This document shows, in pieces, positions 14,588 to 22,167 of a stretch of 32,100 bases of DNA (its first letter is position 1; each line of letters opens with the position of its first letter). The position numbers and the translations under genes are program-made. The stretch lies in contig MHDB01000013.1 in NCBI GenBank assembly GCA_001816835.1, positions 25,334 to 57,433 of the forward strand, read 5' to 3'. The DNA comes from Candidatus Woykebacteria bacterium RIFCSPLOWO2_01_FULL_43_14 (lineage in GTDB: Bacteria; Patescibacteriota; Microgenomatia; Woykebacterales; 2-01-FULL-43-14). The notes beneath the pieces were generated by a model. That model did not search any database. It had not been told where the DNA came from and was given only the letters and a program-made list of their open reading frames with translations.

Positions 14588-15523
14588 ATGCTCGATCAGA
14601 TTAATATTTCGGTCCTGAAGCAGGATCATAATTACGGTGAGATAGTTGTTGAACCATTGCCACAAGGTTATGGGTTGACTCTTGGTAATGCCTTAAGACG
14701 TGTACTACTTACGTCTTTACCTGGCATGGCTGTCACGTCGGTAAAAATCACTGGGGTGGCTCACGAATACTCTTCGATTGAGGGTGTAAAAGAGGACGTC
14801 GTCCAGATTCTTCTCAATCTAAAAAGAGTTAGACTTTCTCCTGAGACAGATAAAGAGATAAAAACAGGTGATATAAAGATTTCTTTGTCTGAAAAAGGTT
14901 CCAAAGAGGTTAAGGCCGGGGACTTTAAGGTAATCGGGCCTGCCAAAATCGCGAACCCAGAGCTGGTAGTCGCTACTCTCACTAGTGCTAAATCCAAGTT
15001 GGATCTGGAGGCAAGTGTCGAGTATGGTTCAGGGTATGTACCAGTGGAAGACCGCAAGGCGGCAGGTAACGGCACGATTCCACTCGACGCTGTTTATAGT
15101 CCTGTGATGCGGGTTAACTACAAAGTCGAAGCAACCCGTGTTGGGCAGATTACCAACTTTGACAAACTGACTATTCAAGTTTATACCGATGGGACTATTA
15201 CGCCTGAGGAGACCATTAAGTCTGCTTCCAGGATTTTGGGAGACTACTTCGGAGTTCTCCAAGGTCCCTACGGGGTAGGGGCTTCCAAGAAAGCGCCCAA
15301 AAACCAGTCTTCTAGCACTAAATTAGCTAACGACGCACCGATTGAGGAGTTGGATTTACCAACTCGGGTGACGAATTCGTTAAAAACGGCTGGGATTGAA
15401 ACTCTAGGTAACCTTATAGAGACACCTCGAGAAAAAATTATGGCTCTTAAAAACCTTGGAGCTAAGTCCTTTATTACAATAGAGGAAAAGCTTAAAGAAA
15501 AAGGTATAGCAATTAGCGAATAA
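14588..15523 (+). CDS. rpoA: RNA polymerase subunit alpha
   Basis: The alpha dimer nucleates RNA polymerase assembly, and its C-terminal domain binds UP elements and activators. The N-terminal domain has GYGLTLGNALRRVLLTSLPGMAV (about residues 25-47). The C-terminal domain (about 250-311) keeps the DNA-contact residues seen in E. coli: PTRVTNSL aligns Arg265 and Asn268, and NLGAKS aligns the conserved NLGxKS. I chose ATG 14588, with AGGAGG four bases upstream, rather than GTG 14558, which lacks a ribosome-binding site; the protein is 311 residues. Confidence 0.97.
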   Translation: MLDQINISVLKQDHNYGEIVVEPLPQGYGLTLGNALRRVLLTSLPGMAVTSVKITGVAHEYSSIEGVKEDVVQILLNLKRVRLSPETDKEIKTGDIKISLSEKGSKEVKAGDFKVIGPAKIANPELVVATLTSAKSKLDLEASVEYGSGYVPVEDRKAAGNGTIPLDAVYSPVMRVNYKVEATRVGQITNFDKLTIQVYTDGTITPEETIKSASRILGDYFGVLQGPYGVGASKKAPKNQSSSTKLANDAPIEELDLPTRVTNSLKTAGIETLGNLIETPREKIMALKNLGAKSFITIEEKLKEKGIAISE

Positions 15524-15545
15524 GACCTCAAAAGGAATTTGAACT

Positions 15546-16028
15546 ATGCGTAAATCAGTTTATGGTTACAGATTAAGTCGAAATAGCAATCAAAGAAAAG
15601 CCTTGTTTAAAGGTCTTATGAACGCGCTTATAATGCGTGAAGGAATCGAGACTACAATAACTAAGGCTAAAGCTATCAAAGGACCTTTTGAGAAGTTGGT
15701 AACCAAGGCGAAAGACAACACCATCACTGCAAGACGGACTCTTATCGCTAAGCTCGGTATGGAAAATACAGCTGCCAAAATGGTAGAATTGATCGGCCCA
15801 AGATTTAAGGACCGCAGTGGTGGCTACACCAGAATTATTAAGATCGGTCCACGACACGGCGATAACGCGTTGATGGTGAGACTTGAATTTGTAGAAGAAA
15901 TAAAACCTGTCGAAACCAAAGCAGTTAAGAAAGTGGAATCTTCTCAGTCGCCTAAGATAAAAGTAACCAGAAAGACTGTGGTCAAGAAAGAAAAACCAGA
16001 ACCTAAGAAGGAAGATAAAAGTGCTTAA
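15546..16028 (+). CDS. rplQ: 50S ribosomal protein bL17
   Basis: bL17 lies near the tunnel exit. The N-terminal 115 residues match the whole family: RLSRNSNQRKALFKGLMNALI, a central Lys-rich region and GGYTRIIKIGPRHGDNALMVRLEFVE. A Lys-rich tail of about 45 residues (PKIKVTRKTVVKKEKPEPKKEDKSA end) follows, giving 160 residues. The end of the gene overlaps the rplM GTG by 8 bases and holds its ribosome-binding site. Confidence 0.96.
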   Translation: MRKSVYGYRLSRNSNQRKALFKGLMNALIMREGIETTITKAKAIKGPFEKLVTKAKDNTITARRTLIAKLGMENTAAKMVELIGPRFKDRSGGYTRIIKIGPRHGDNALMVRLEFVEEIKPVETKAVKKVESSQSPKIKVTRKTVVKKEKPEPKKEDKSA

Positions 16029-16458
16029 AAAAACGACCCTTGTTATGAAAAAAACGCAAATTATCCCAAAATGGTATCTTATTGACGTGAAAGATAAGGT
16101 CTTAGGACGCGCTGCGACTAAAATAGCTAGGTTGCTTTTGGGTAAAGATAAGCCGACTCTATCGGATAATTTACCAGTTGGCGATTTTGTTATTGTGACC
16201 AATAGCAAGGCAGTTGGGGTAAGTGGTCGGAAAGAAGAAGATAAAAATTACTACAACTACAGCGGTTATCCCAGCGGTCTTAGAGTAAGAACACTTCGAG
16301 TGGTTAGAAAAACCAAACCTGAGGAAGTCATTAGACACGCTGTTTGGGGGATGATGCCTAAGACCAAGTTGGGTAAGGAATTGATGGCTAGGTTACATAT
16401 CTACCCGGGAATCGAGCACTCTCATGAAGCTCAAAAGCCTGAGAAGGTGGCGGTATAG
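16021..16458 (+). CDS. rplM: 50S ribosomal protein uL13
   Basis: uL13 is an early 50S assembly protein. The 145-residue product has WYLIDVKDKVLGRAATKIARLL, NSKAVGVSGRK, YYNYSGYPSGLR and AVWGMMPKTKLGKELMARLHIYPG, covering the family. The GTG at 16021 has AAGGAAG seven bases upstream inside rplQ; an ATG at 16045 without such a site is the alternative and would remove eight residues. Confidence 0.96.
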   Translation: MLKKTTLVMKKTQIIPKWYLIDVKDKVLGRAATKIARLLLGKDKPTLSDNLPVGDFVIVTNSKAVGVSGRKEEDKNYYNYSGYPSGLRVRTLRVVRKTKPEEVIRHAVWGMMPKTKLGKELMARLHIYPGIEHSHEAQKPEKVAV

Positions 16459-16460
16459 CT

Positions 16461-16910
16461 ATGGCACAAGAAGTTAAAGAAAAAAAGACTACCGTCCTTA
16501 AGCGACCAAAGATAAGCAAACCACAATGGTATGAAGGTACTGGAAGGCGAAAGACTGCTATTGCTCGAGTGAGGGTCTTTTTAGGTAAAGAACCTATGAC
16601 TATAAATGGCGTTGCTGTTGATAGTTACTTCCCCGGAGCAAGTGCCAAAAGAGAATATGAGCGACCTTTAAGTCTGGTTAATAGACTTGATTCTCTTACC
16701 GCTACGGTTAAAGTGCTCGGGGGTGGTTCCCATTCACAACTTGGTGCTCTAGTGCACGGCCTTGCCAACGCTTTAATAAAATTTGACCCCACTTTCCGTT
16801 CCCAGCTAAGCGTGGCGGGATTACTAACTCGGGATTCTCGAATGAAAGAGAGTCGTAAGTTTGGTTTGGCCGGTAAGGCAAGAGCCAAAAAACAATCTCC
16901 AAAACGCTAG
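16461..16910 (+). CDS. rpsI: 30S ribosomal protein uS9
   Basis: uS9 reaches the P site with its C-terminal tail. The 149-residue product has the core YEGTGRRKTAIARVRVFLGKEPMTING, LVHGLANALIKFDPTFR and LLTRDSRMKESRKFGLAGKARAKKQSPKR. The end is LysArg as in the family, so the tail is complete. It is the last gene of the ribosomal block. Its TAG stop lies in the palindrome CTAG (16907-16910), which also supplies the stop of the convergent toxin gene. Confidence 0.97.
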   Translation: MAQEVKEKKTTVLKRPKISKPQWYEGTGRRKTAIARVRVFLGKEPMTINGVAVDSYFPGASAKREYERPLSLVNRLDSLTATVKVLGGGSHSQLGALVHGLANALIKFDPTFRSQLSVAGLLTRDSRMKESRKFGLAGKARAKKQSPKR

Positions 16911-17182
16911 TTTTTGTACAATTCGCTGTGGGTTCCAAGCATTTCAAAAATAATAACCGTTTTTGTCTCGGAGTAAATTGCACGCCAGTCACCAGTGATA
17001 TTGATACTTCTAAGATTGCTAAGACTGCCAGATAATTTATGGTTATTCAGTTGGGGTTGAAAAGGGTCTTGGTTGAAAACATCTCGTCTATCTAAAAAGG
17101 CTATTTTTATCTCAATTGGAGCTCTCTTGAGCTGCTTTTGAAATCTTCTTGAGTATTCAACTCTTTTTGTGTTTTCGATCAT
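16907..17182 (-). CDS. RelE/YafQ-family toxin, predicted mRNA interferase
   Basis: The 91-residue product looks like the compact RelE/ParE fold: YSRRFQKQLKRAPIEIKIAFLDRRDVF gives the N-terminal helices, followed by NHKLSGSLSNLRSINITGDWRAIYSE, the typical beta-sheet with the basic segment, and a C-terminal strand. Such proteins usually cleave mRNA at the ribosome; a YafQ-like subtype is suggested by HKLSGSLSNLRSINI but catalytic residues are not fully clear. The gene overlaps the upstream antitoxin by 26 bases and converges on rpsI, sharing the CTAG stop. Activity is inferred. Confidence 0.85.
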   Translation of the reverse strand: MIENTKRVEYSRRFQKQLKRAPIEIKIAFLDRRDVFNQDPFQPQLNNHKLSGSLSNLRSINITGDWRAIYSETKTVIIFEMLGTHSELYKN

Positions 17183-17462
17183 GGTCTATAAGGTCATTGA
17201 GATATTTTTGCTCTTCTTGCCAAGTCTCAAAAGAGATCACTTGACCCGCTTTGATGTCTTCAGCGGATTCTTTGAGGGATTGAATAAGATATTCAGAGGG
17301 CTCCTCTTTACGAGTACTAAATGTGACAGTTTTGGTTCGGGTTAGCTCTTTTAGATAAGCATTAATAAGACTACTAAGACTAAAGCCAAGGTCACTTGCC
17401 ACTTTCTGGGCACGCTTTTTTAATTTTTGGTCAATCTTAACGTTCACAACAGCTGAATTCAT
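17157..17462 (-). CDS. RelB/DinJ-like ribbon-helix-helix antitoxin
   Basis: The 101-residue product begins with a ribbon-helix-helix segment (VNVKIDQKLKKRAQKVASDLGFSLSSLINAYLKEL, about residues 6-42) that should bind operator DNA as a dimer, followed by a Glu-rich toxin-binding tail. It precedes and overlaps the toxin gene. The -10 box ends eight bases before the ATG, and there is no Shine-Dalgarno sequence, so the transcript is probably leaderless. A 7-bp inverted repeat overlaps this promoter, fitting autoregulation. Confidence 0.85.
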   Translation of the reverse strand: MNSAVVNVKIDQKLKKRAQKVASDLGFSLSSLINAYLKELTRTKTVTFSTRKEEPSEYLIQSLKESAEDIKAGQVISFETWQEEQKYLNDLIDHDRKHKKS

Positions 17463-17498
17463 ATATACTTAGTATATACTATATATAGACTAAGTCAA
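17462..17498 (-). promoter_or_regulatory. Toxin-antitoxin promoter with palindromic operator
   Basis: On the - strand, TTGACT (17493-17498), a 16-base spacer and TATACT (17471-17476) form a good sigma-70-type promoter. TATATAC (17462-17468) and GTATATA (17472-17478) form a perfect inverted repeat over the -10 box and start codon, and AGTATATACT (17471-17480) is itself a palindrome. This is the expected site for the ribbon-helix-helix antitoxin. Confidence 0.7.
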
Positions 17499-17508
17499 TA
17501 GAAATAAG

Positions 17509-17538
17509 AAAGGTGTTGCATTCAACTACAACACCTTT
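17509..17538 (-). terminator. Terminator of purD
   Basis: AAAGGTGTTG (17509-17518) and CAACACCTTT (17529-17538) form a perfect 10-bp stem with a 10-nt loop. Read on the - strand, it starts in the last codons of purD, has the TAG stop in the loop and is followed by a T-rich stretch. It would shield the toxin-antitoxin promoter from purD transcription. Confidence 0.65.
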
Positions 17539-18794
17539 GAGGCGATATCAGTTCTACTTTGCTTACCGGTAAAGGAGATTTCGGCAACACCCTTGTAGGC
17601 AAGCTTTCTGGCTTGGTTGCCCTTACCTATTCCCACTACGTTTAAGACGCGTCCCCCATTTGTGACTAAGACCGCAGCTTCCTCTTTTGTTCCGGCATGG
17701 AACACCACACATCCCAAACTCTCTGCCCTCTCGATACCGGTGATTGGAAAACCAACCTCATAGTTTTCTGGGTACCCCTGAGAAGTAAGCACAACGCAGA
17801 CTGCTTGATCAGGCGACCAAGAGAGTTCTCCTACCGATGTGCCGTCAAGAAGATCTACCAAGATCTGAGCAAAGTCTGATTCCAAGCGGGTGAGTATTAC
17901 CTGGGCCTCGGGGTCTCCCATACGGGCGTTGAACTCCAGAACCTGAAACCCATCCTCTGTGAAAATAAGGCCTGCATATAGAAAACCAATGAAAGGCGTT
18001 CCTAGACTTCGCATCTTAAGAAGAACTGGATCGACAATGGATGTCATTACTTGTCTAGATCTAGCAGCAGTGACAAAGTTTACTGGCGAGTAACAACCCA
18101 TCCCGCCGGTATTGAAGCCTTGATCACCGTCTCCCACCCGTTTGTAGTCTCGGGCCGGGCCAAAAGCAACTGTTTCATTGATGCCTACAAGGACGAAGAA
18201 GGAAACTTCTTCACCGACCAAAAATTCCTCGATTACCACATGGTCCCCAGCTTGGCCAAAAGCTTTTTGTGTCATGATCTGATGTATTGCTTCCTGAGCC
18301 TCTCCTATTGTTTTAGTGATAAAGACACCCTTGCCTAACGCAGCACCATCAGCTTTTATGACTAAAGGCTGGTCTGGGTAGCTGTCAAAATGAGCCTCCA
18401 CATAACCCAAAGCTTCTGACACGTTGCTAAAAACATCAAACCCAGCAGTTGGAATCCCAAGTTCTGATAGCAGTTCTTTGGAAAAGACTTTACTCCCCTC
18501 TAGCTTTGCACCAGCCGTGTCAGGACCAAAGAAACGAAAATCGGTTGCTCTCAATAGATCGCCGAGTCCACCATATAGTAGGTCTTCAGGCCCAGAGATA
18601 ACCAGGTCAGGTTGCAGTTCGTGAGCTAATCTAAGATAATCCTCCGGTTGATAACTAGCCATTTCTATACAAGTAGCATATCTTGCTATTCCGGGGTTTC
18701 CTGGGGATACGAATACTTGGTTGTTGGGGTTCTTCGCGACGGCCCAGGCCAGAGCGCTTTCTCTACCACCTTTACCAGGGATTAGTACTCTCAC
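17526..18794 (-). CDS. purD: Phosphoribosylamine-glycine ligase (GARS)
   Basis: GARS makes glycinamide ribonucleotide from phosphoribosylamine, glycine and ATP, the second step of purine synthesis. The 422-residue product has a PurD N-terminus with GKGGRES (residues 7-13), PGNPGIARYA and ISGPED, then the ATP-grasp domain with VIKADGAALGKGV (about 145-157), GFLYAGLI and the metal-site FNARMGDPEAQ. The length is normal. The GTG start has AAGGAG eight bases upstream. No other purine genes adjoin it; the partial gene at 31946 is AIR-synthase-like. Confidence 0.95.
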   Translation of the reverse strand: MRVLIPGKGGRESALAWAVAKNPNNQVFVSPGNPGIARYATCIEMASYQPEDYLRLAHELQPDLVISGPEDLLYGGLGDLLRATDFRFFGPDTAGAKLEGSKVFSKELLSELGIPTAGFDVFSNVSEALGYVEAHFDSYPDQPLVIKADGAALGKGVFITKTIGEAQEAIHQIMTQKAFGQAGDHVVIEEFLVGEEVSFFVLVGINETVAFGPARDYKRVGDGDQGFNTGGMGCYSPVNFVTAARSRQVMTSIVDPVLLKMRSLGTPFIGFLYAGLIFTEDGFQVLEFNARMGDPEAQVILTRLESDFAQILVDLLDGTSVGELSWSPDQAVCVVLTSQGYPENYEVGFPITGIERAESLGCVVFHAGTKEEAAVLVTNGGRVLNVVGIGKGNQARKLAYKGVAEISFTGKQSRTDIASKVL

Positions 18795-18824
18795 CTATCA
18801 CTCTCCTTGTGTTTCGGCGTTTGT

Positions 18825-18830
18825 ATTATA
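18825..18830 (-). promoter_or_regulatory. Extended -10 promoter of purD
   Basis: On the - strand the sequence reads TGCTATAAT, a perfect extended -10 (TG-N-TATAAT). No clear -35 is at the right distance, which is common for extended -10 promoters. The predicted start site leaves a leader of about 24 nt, with the AAGGAG ribosome-binding site of purD. Confidence 0.65.
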
Positions 18831-19003
18831 GCATTAACGCGACTTTGCTGATTAAAAATTGCTCAAAGAACTTTCCTCCCACCAAGGTGAGGGCTGTTTA
18901 CGTTTCTCCGCGAAAGCGAGTTTTTATGCCTTAATTTTAGTTGCATTTGTTAAGGCAAATCTTAAGGAGAAGATCATAGGGTTTTACTACAAGCTTGATC
19001 TTG

Positions 19004-19012
19004 TGGTATAAT
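19004..19012 (+). promoter_or_regulatory. Extended -10 promoter of the three-gene cassette
   Basis: TGGTATAAT is a perfect extended -10, with TATAAT at 19007-19012 and a weak TTTACT-like -35 18 bases upstream. The predicted transcript starts near 19019 and has a leader of about 120 nt before the ATG at 19142, far longer than other leaders in this half of the window. Confidence 0.7.
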
Positions 19013-19024
19013 GCCCGCGATTAA

Positions 19025-19120
19025 GAGGTGTGTGAAAAATTTCACATCCCTCATAATCATCCCGCCAGAATCTGGCGTTTCCGAGCTCTCAAGGTTCGGA
19101 GGCACCTGACAACTGAATAC
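19025..19120 (+). promoter_or_regulatory. Structured 5' leader of the cassette
   Basis: The start of the predicted leader can fold into a 13-position stem (19025-19037 with 19040-19052, one mismatch and one wobble), then a perfect CGCCAG-AAT-CTGGCG hairpin at 19063-19077, then a weaker CCGA/TTCGG pairing near 19080-19099. I do not recognise a known riboswitch class. It may be an operator or a translation-control RNA. Confidence 0.5.
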
Positions 19121-19141
19121 CAAAAGTCGAAAGAGGGAGAG

Positions 19142-20107
19142 ATGACAACTACCCCTAACTCTCAAGCCTATAATGGAAGAACTTATGAGCAAGCGCTACA
19201 AGAGAGAAATGATTGGTTGACTAAACTTGCTGAGGCCGTTAAAGCAAAAGTAATAGAACTTGGGTTTAAGAAGCTAGATAGAAGAGGAAGAGCGCCGTCC
19301 GATTTTGGTGCGGCTCTTAAGCCAAAACACGCCAGTACCTGGCTTTCCATTATCGGAGCACGTAGCGTTTTGGAGAATCAGTTAGAAATTTACGCCCGGC
19401 TTTATTTTCTCGGAATTCTAGATGCAAACCCCACCAAAATTCCTCCCCGTCCCAGCAGAAATCCGAAAGGCGGTTTTAGTCTTAGGCCAGTTGCGTGGGA
19501 CGAAGAGCGATTGAATAGGTACCTTGCTGAACATAAAGAGGAACTCGAAGAATTGAGGTCAGTAGTTGGGCAACCAACCCAGAGGGCCGCCGGTCGTACT
19601 GGTGGGACTAGACGTTCTCGCCAAAGACGGGTACATATCACTGCCACAGAACTTGTGAGTGATCAAGTGCATAGAGTATTAGCGGAGCCACCAACAGCTG
19701 CGGCGCCAACTATAACTCAACCAAGGGTTGGTTTGCTCGAGGAACTGGGGGCTTTAGTAACTAATTTGTCAGCCGAGTGGGGTCGGAATTTCGGACGAGA
19801 ACTGGGTGCCGCTTTTTCCGCGGAAGCTCTCAAGACTTTACAACATCTGCATGTACCAGTTGCGGCGATAGAACCAAATAGTTCACATCAAGAAGTAGCA
19901 TCAAGTGGCTCGGTACAAAGTATGTTAGATGGTTTAAACCGAGTATTGGAGACTTTGATGGGTGGTACTCCCGAAATGAGAGACCAGTTCATTAAACAGT
20001 ATGCTGAAGGGGTCAGACAAGCCTATTCTAAACTGGCCATTCTGACTCTGGACCCAGACCAAAGGGAAGACTCCCTGAAAGAAACAAGGAGATGGAAGCC
20101 CAAGTGA
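19142..20107 (+). CDS. Putative helix-turn-helix protein, cassette gene 1
   Basis: I do not recognise this 321-residue protein by family name. Residues about 25-100 look like a Cro/C1-type helix-turn-helix: a first helix LTKLAEAVKAKVIELG, then SDFGAALK, a possible recognition helix KHASTWLSIIGA, and LENQLEIYARLYFLGIL. Residues 120-143 are charged helix, 145-165 a basic linker (GRTGGTRRSRQRR), and 195-310 a largely helical C-terminal domain. The start is ATG 19142 after GAGGGAG; an upstream GTG at 19028 would read through leader hairpins. It overlaps the GHKL gene. The role as regulator or DNA-binding partner is inferred. Confidence 0.7.
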   Translation: MTTTPNSQAYNGRTYEQALQERNDWLTKLAEAVKAKVIELGFKKLDRRGRAPSDFGAALKPKHASTWLSIIGARSVLENQLEIYARLYFLGILDANPTKIPPRPSRNPKGGFSLRPVAWDEERLNRYLAEHKEELEELRSVVGQPTQRAAGRTGGTRRSRQRRVHITATELVSDQVHRVLAEPPTAAAPTITQPRVGLLEELGALVTNLSAEWGRNFGRELGAAFSAEALKTLQHLHVPVAAIEPNSSHQEVASSGSVQSMLDGLNRVLETLMGGTPEMRDQFIKQYAEGVRQAYSKLAILTLDPDQREDSLKETRRWKPK

Positions 20108-22113
20108 TTAAACCACCTAGCTCACTAAGGCTTAGACTAGTCACGCAAACCACGATTCAATACTTAGCCGGCTTCAACGACAACCCGCAAGAGGCCTTAA
20201 AAGAAAGTGTGGCCAATGCTTTGGATGCCAATGCCAAAAAAATTTGGGTGGAGGTAAGTCGTATAAATGGAGAAATGCGCTTAGTTGTATGTGATGACGG
20301 TGACGGTATTCTTGATCGTATGTTTGAACATGACACCCTAAGACTGGATCAAGCTTACGCTGATCAGGTAAAGGGAGTGGCAGTAGATTTCGAAGAACTT
20401 AAAAGGGAACTCTCCCCAGTCTCCCGACACTCTTTTGAGTACATGGTAGGGGCTATTGGTTTATCGGCTAAGACCCCTGGTCAAGGGAAAATTGGGATGC
20501 GCGGCTTTGGTGGGACGACTGCGCCTTATAGTTATGCTCACGGGAAGGTGGTCTACAACACCCGACCTTCGTTAGAACTTGCTCGGAGTCGCTACCCAAA
20601 TCTTAAACGAGAGCCAGAAGTGGCTAATTATCGCCTAGACATGGGTGGTAGAGAGAGCATTGGGATCATTGATCCGGTTCTTAGTTTAGTGGACTCTCCA
20701 CCGACCGATCCGTATCGGAAGCCTTTGGTTCATGGAACGAGGTTAGAAATTTACGGCGTCGATCCCGACTTCGAGTTCTTTTTAAGGCCTGAGGCCCTTG
20801 CGGAGTACTTTAAGAGAAATTTGGGTCAGGCTCTTAGAATTAGAAACGCCGATTTGGTAATTGTTGATAAGCTTTCTGATAAGGGTTTGGCTACCGGTGG
20901 GATCGAGCATCGGGTAGAACCACCGGTGTACAAGGGGTACCAAATCTTTACTGGGACTCTGTTTGTAGAGGGAGGCGCTCCTTTTAATGCTGATCTGTTT
21001 CTTGATCCTTCAGAGAGAACTCCAGAAATAGAGCTTTATCGAAGAGGGGATCGCGCTGGTTCGCTCTTTCCTCGTAACGCCGCCCAGGATATCGCTTTCA
21101 AGGAGGATCCACTCCTAAGGAAACTCTTGGATAGCGTCTTTAAGAGGCTAAAGGGTGTTCTCCACTTTCCCCAAACAGGTGACTTTGAGGATGATTCTGA
21201 TTGTTGGGATACTTCCAAGAAACGTCTCCTTTTCAATTCACCAAAAAGTCGTAGATTTGTGGCGGCTCTGCTTAAGCGTGAAACGGAATTCGCTGAGATA
21301 GTTAGGAGGACTTTAGAGCAAATTGATGAGCGAAGAGAAGGAGAGCAAGCCAGGATACTTGGTGATGCCCTGACTGCTGCGATTCGGGAAACGGACTATT
21401 TCCGAAACAAACTTGGGGTAAAGGAGGAAGAACCTAAGCGAAAGATAAAGCCAGGAAAGGGACCTACCAGGGGACCTAGCAAAGGAACTTATAAGTTGGA
21501 GTACGTGATTGTTTCGGTCAGGAACCAGAATGGTGAGGGGGTGTCAGGTATCCCCGTTCAGATTTGGCAGAGTGGTCAGATGCTTGGCGAGCCTAGGATA
21601 ACTAAGAATAGCGGCTCAGTCTCCTTTGGCAAAAAACCAAAGGGAGCATACCGGGCAACTATTGCTTTACCACTCGAAATCACAGCACCTCTAACCTCAG
21701 CCAGCTTTGAGTTGCCAGAGGATAACGAAGGAGTCAGAGTGTCTTTTAGAGTAACGACACCGGTTCAAGTCGGTACCGGAGTGGTGAAGATTCCGGATAT
21801 CATCCCGATTATTCGACCTTTTAGTAACGCTGAGGATGATCCCGAATCGCCTTGGCACAGCCGGATGAATCTTGGGATGGTGGAAATAAACAATTCCCAC
21901 CCTGTTTATCGGGAAGCGGAGGCCAAGGGAGATTGGACGAGATTAGCTTATCAGGTCCACTGTTTGTCCTCAGCGGTCGCAAACCACGCCGGGGCCGGAG
22001 ATAGAGCTTTGACGGTGCAAATGTCGACGATACTTTTTGCCAGGCTTATGTTTAATGCTCAAGAAACTGAGCGGGCAGCTCGGGCCAAAAGTGCCGCTAA
22101 CCGTCGCAAATAG
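20092..22113 (+). CDS. GHKL-family ATPase with Ig-like insert, cassette gene 2
   Basis: A 673-residue protein with a clear Bergerat-fold ATPase of the gyrase B/Hsp90/MutL group. The N box is ESVANALDANA (Glu38, Asn42, Asp45), the G1 box DDGDGI (68-73), the glycine-rich lid GKIGMRGFGG (132-141), and HGT (214-216) the last strand motif. A second domain (about 270-400), a basic linker (444-466), an Ig/carboxypeptidase-regulatory-like beta domain (467-555) and a C-terminal domain with EINNSHPVY (598-606) follow. The layout resembles MORC-like bacterial ATPases but is not a known family to me. The ATG at 20092 follows AAGGAG directly; GTG 20104, overlapping the previous stop as GTGA, is an alternative start. 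Confidence 0.88.
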   Translation: MEAQVIKPPSSLRLRLVTQTTIQYLAGFNDNPQEALKESVANALDANAKKIWVEVSRINGEMRLVVCDDGDGILDRMFEHDTLRLDQAYADQVKGVAVDFEELKRELSPVSRHSFEYMVGAIGLSAKTPGQGKIGMRGFGGTTAPYSYAHGKVVYNTRPSLELARSRYPNLKREPEVANYRLDMGGRESIGIIDPVLSLVDSPPTDPYRKPLVHGTRLEIYGVDPDFEFFLRPEALAEYFKRNLGQALRIRNADLVIVDKLSDKGLATGGIEHRVEPPVYKGYQIFTGTLFVEGGAPFNADLFLDPSERTPEIELYRRGDRAGSLFPRNAAQDIAFKEDPLLRKLLDSVFKRLKGVLHFPQTGDFEDDSDCWDTSKKRLLFNSPKSRRFVAALLKRETEFAEIVRRTLEQIDERREGEQARILGDALTAAIRETDYFRNKLGVKEEEPKRKIKPGKGPTRGPSKGTYKLEYVIVSVRNQNGEGVSGIPVQIWQSGQMLGEPRITKNSGSVSFGKKPKGAYRATIALPLEITAPLTSASFELPEDNEGVRVSFRVTTPVQVGTGVVKIPDIIPIIRPFSNAEDDPESPWHSRMNLGMVEINNSHPVYREAEAKGDWTRLAYQVHCLSSAVANHAGAGDRALTVQMSTILFARLMFNAQETERAARAKSAANRRK

Positions 22114-22167
22114 CTTAATTACTCTTTTCTTTTTGGGGGTCCGGGATTGCGTGAGAAGGGAGGAAAG

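Larger units (their letters stand above)
18795..19141. other. Gene-free divergent region between purD and the cassette
   Basis: I see no gene or tRNA in these 347 bases. They hold the purD promoter (- strand), several hairpins and the cassette promoter and leader (+ strand). Hairpins seen: an imperfect CCTC..CACC / GGTG..AGG pair near 18876-18895; CT-C-CGC-GAAA-GCG-AG followed by five T (18906-18925), which looks like a small + strand terminator; and TGCCTTAA (18927-18934) with TTAAGGCA (18950-18957). A small RNA ending at 18925 is possible but I cannot name one. Confidence 0.6.

Noticed and set aside
18795..19141. Search for tRNA, SRP RNA or a named riboswitch in the gene-free stretch
   Set aside because: No TTC-loop/acceptor pattern, no SRP core and no known riboswitch consensus could be found by eye.
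19028..19141. Upstream GTG start for cassette gene 1
   Set aside because: It would translate through the leader hairpins only about nine bases after the predicted transcription start, whereas ATG 19142 has GAGGGAG.
22147..22167. Upstream TTG start for cassette gene 3
   Set aside because: GGGAGG directly before ATG 22168 makes the ATG the better start.
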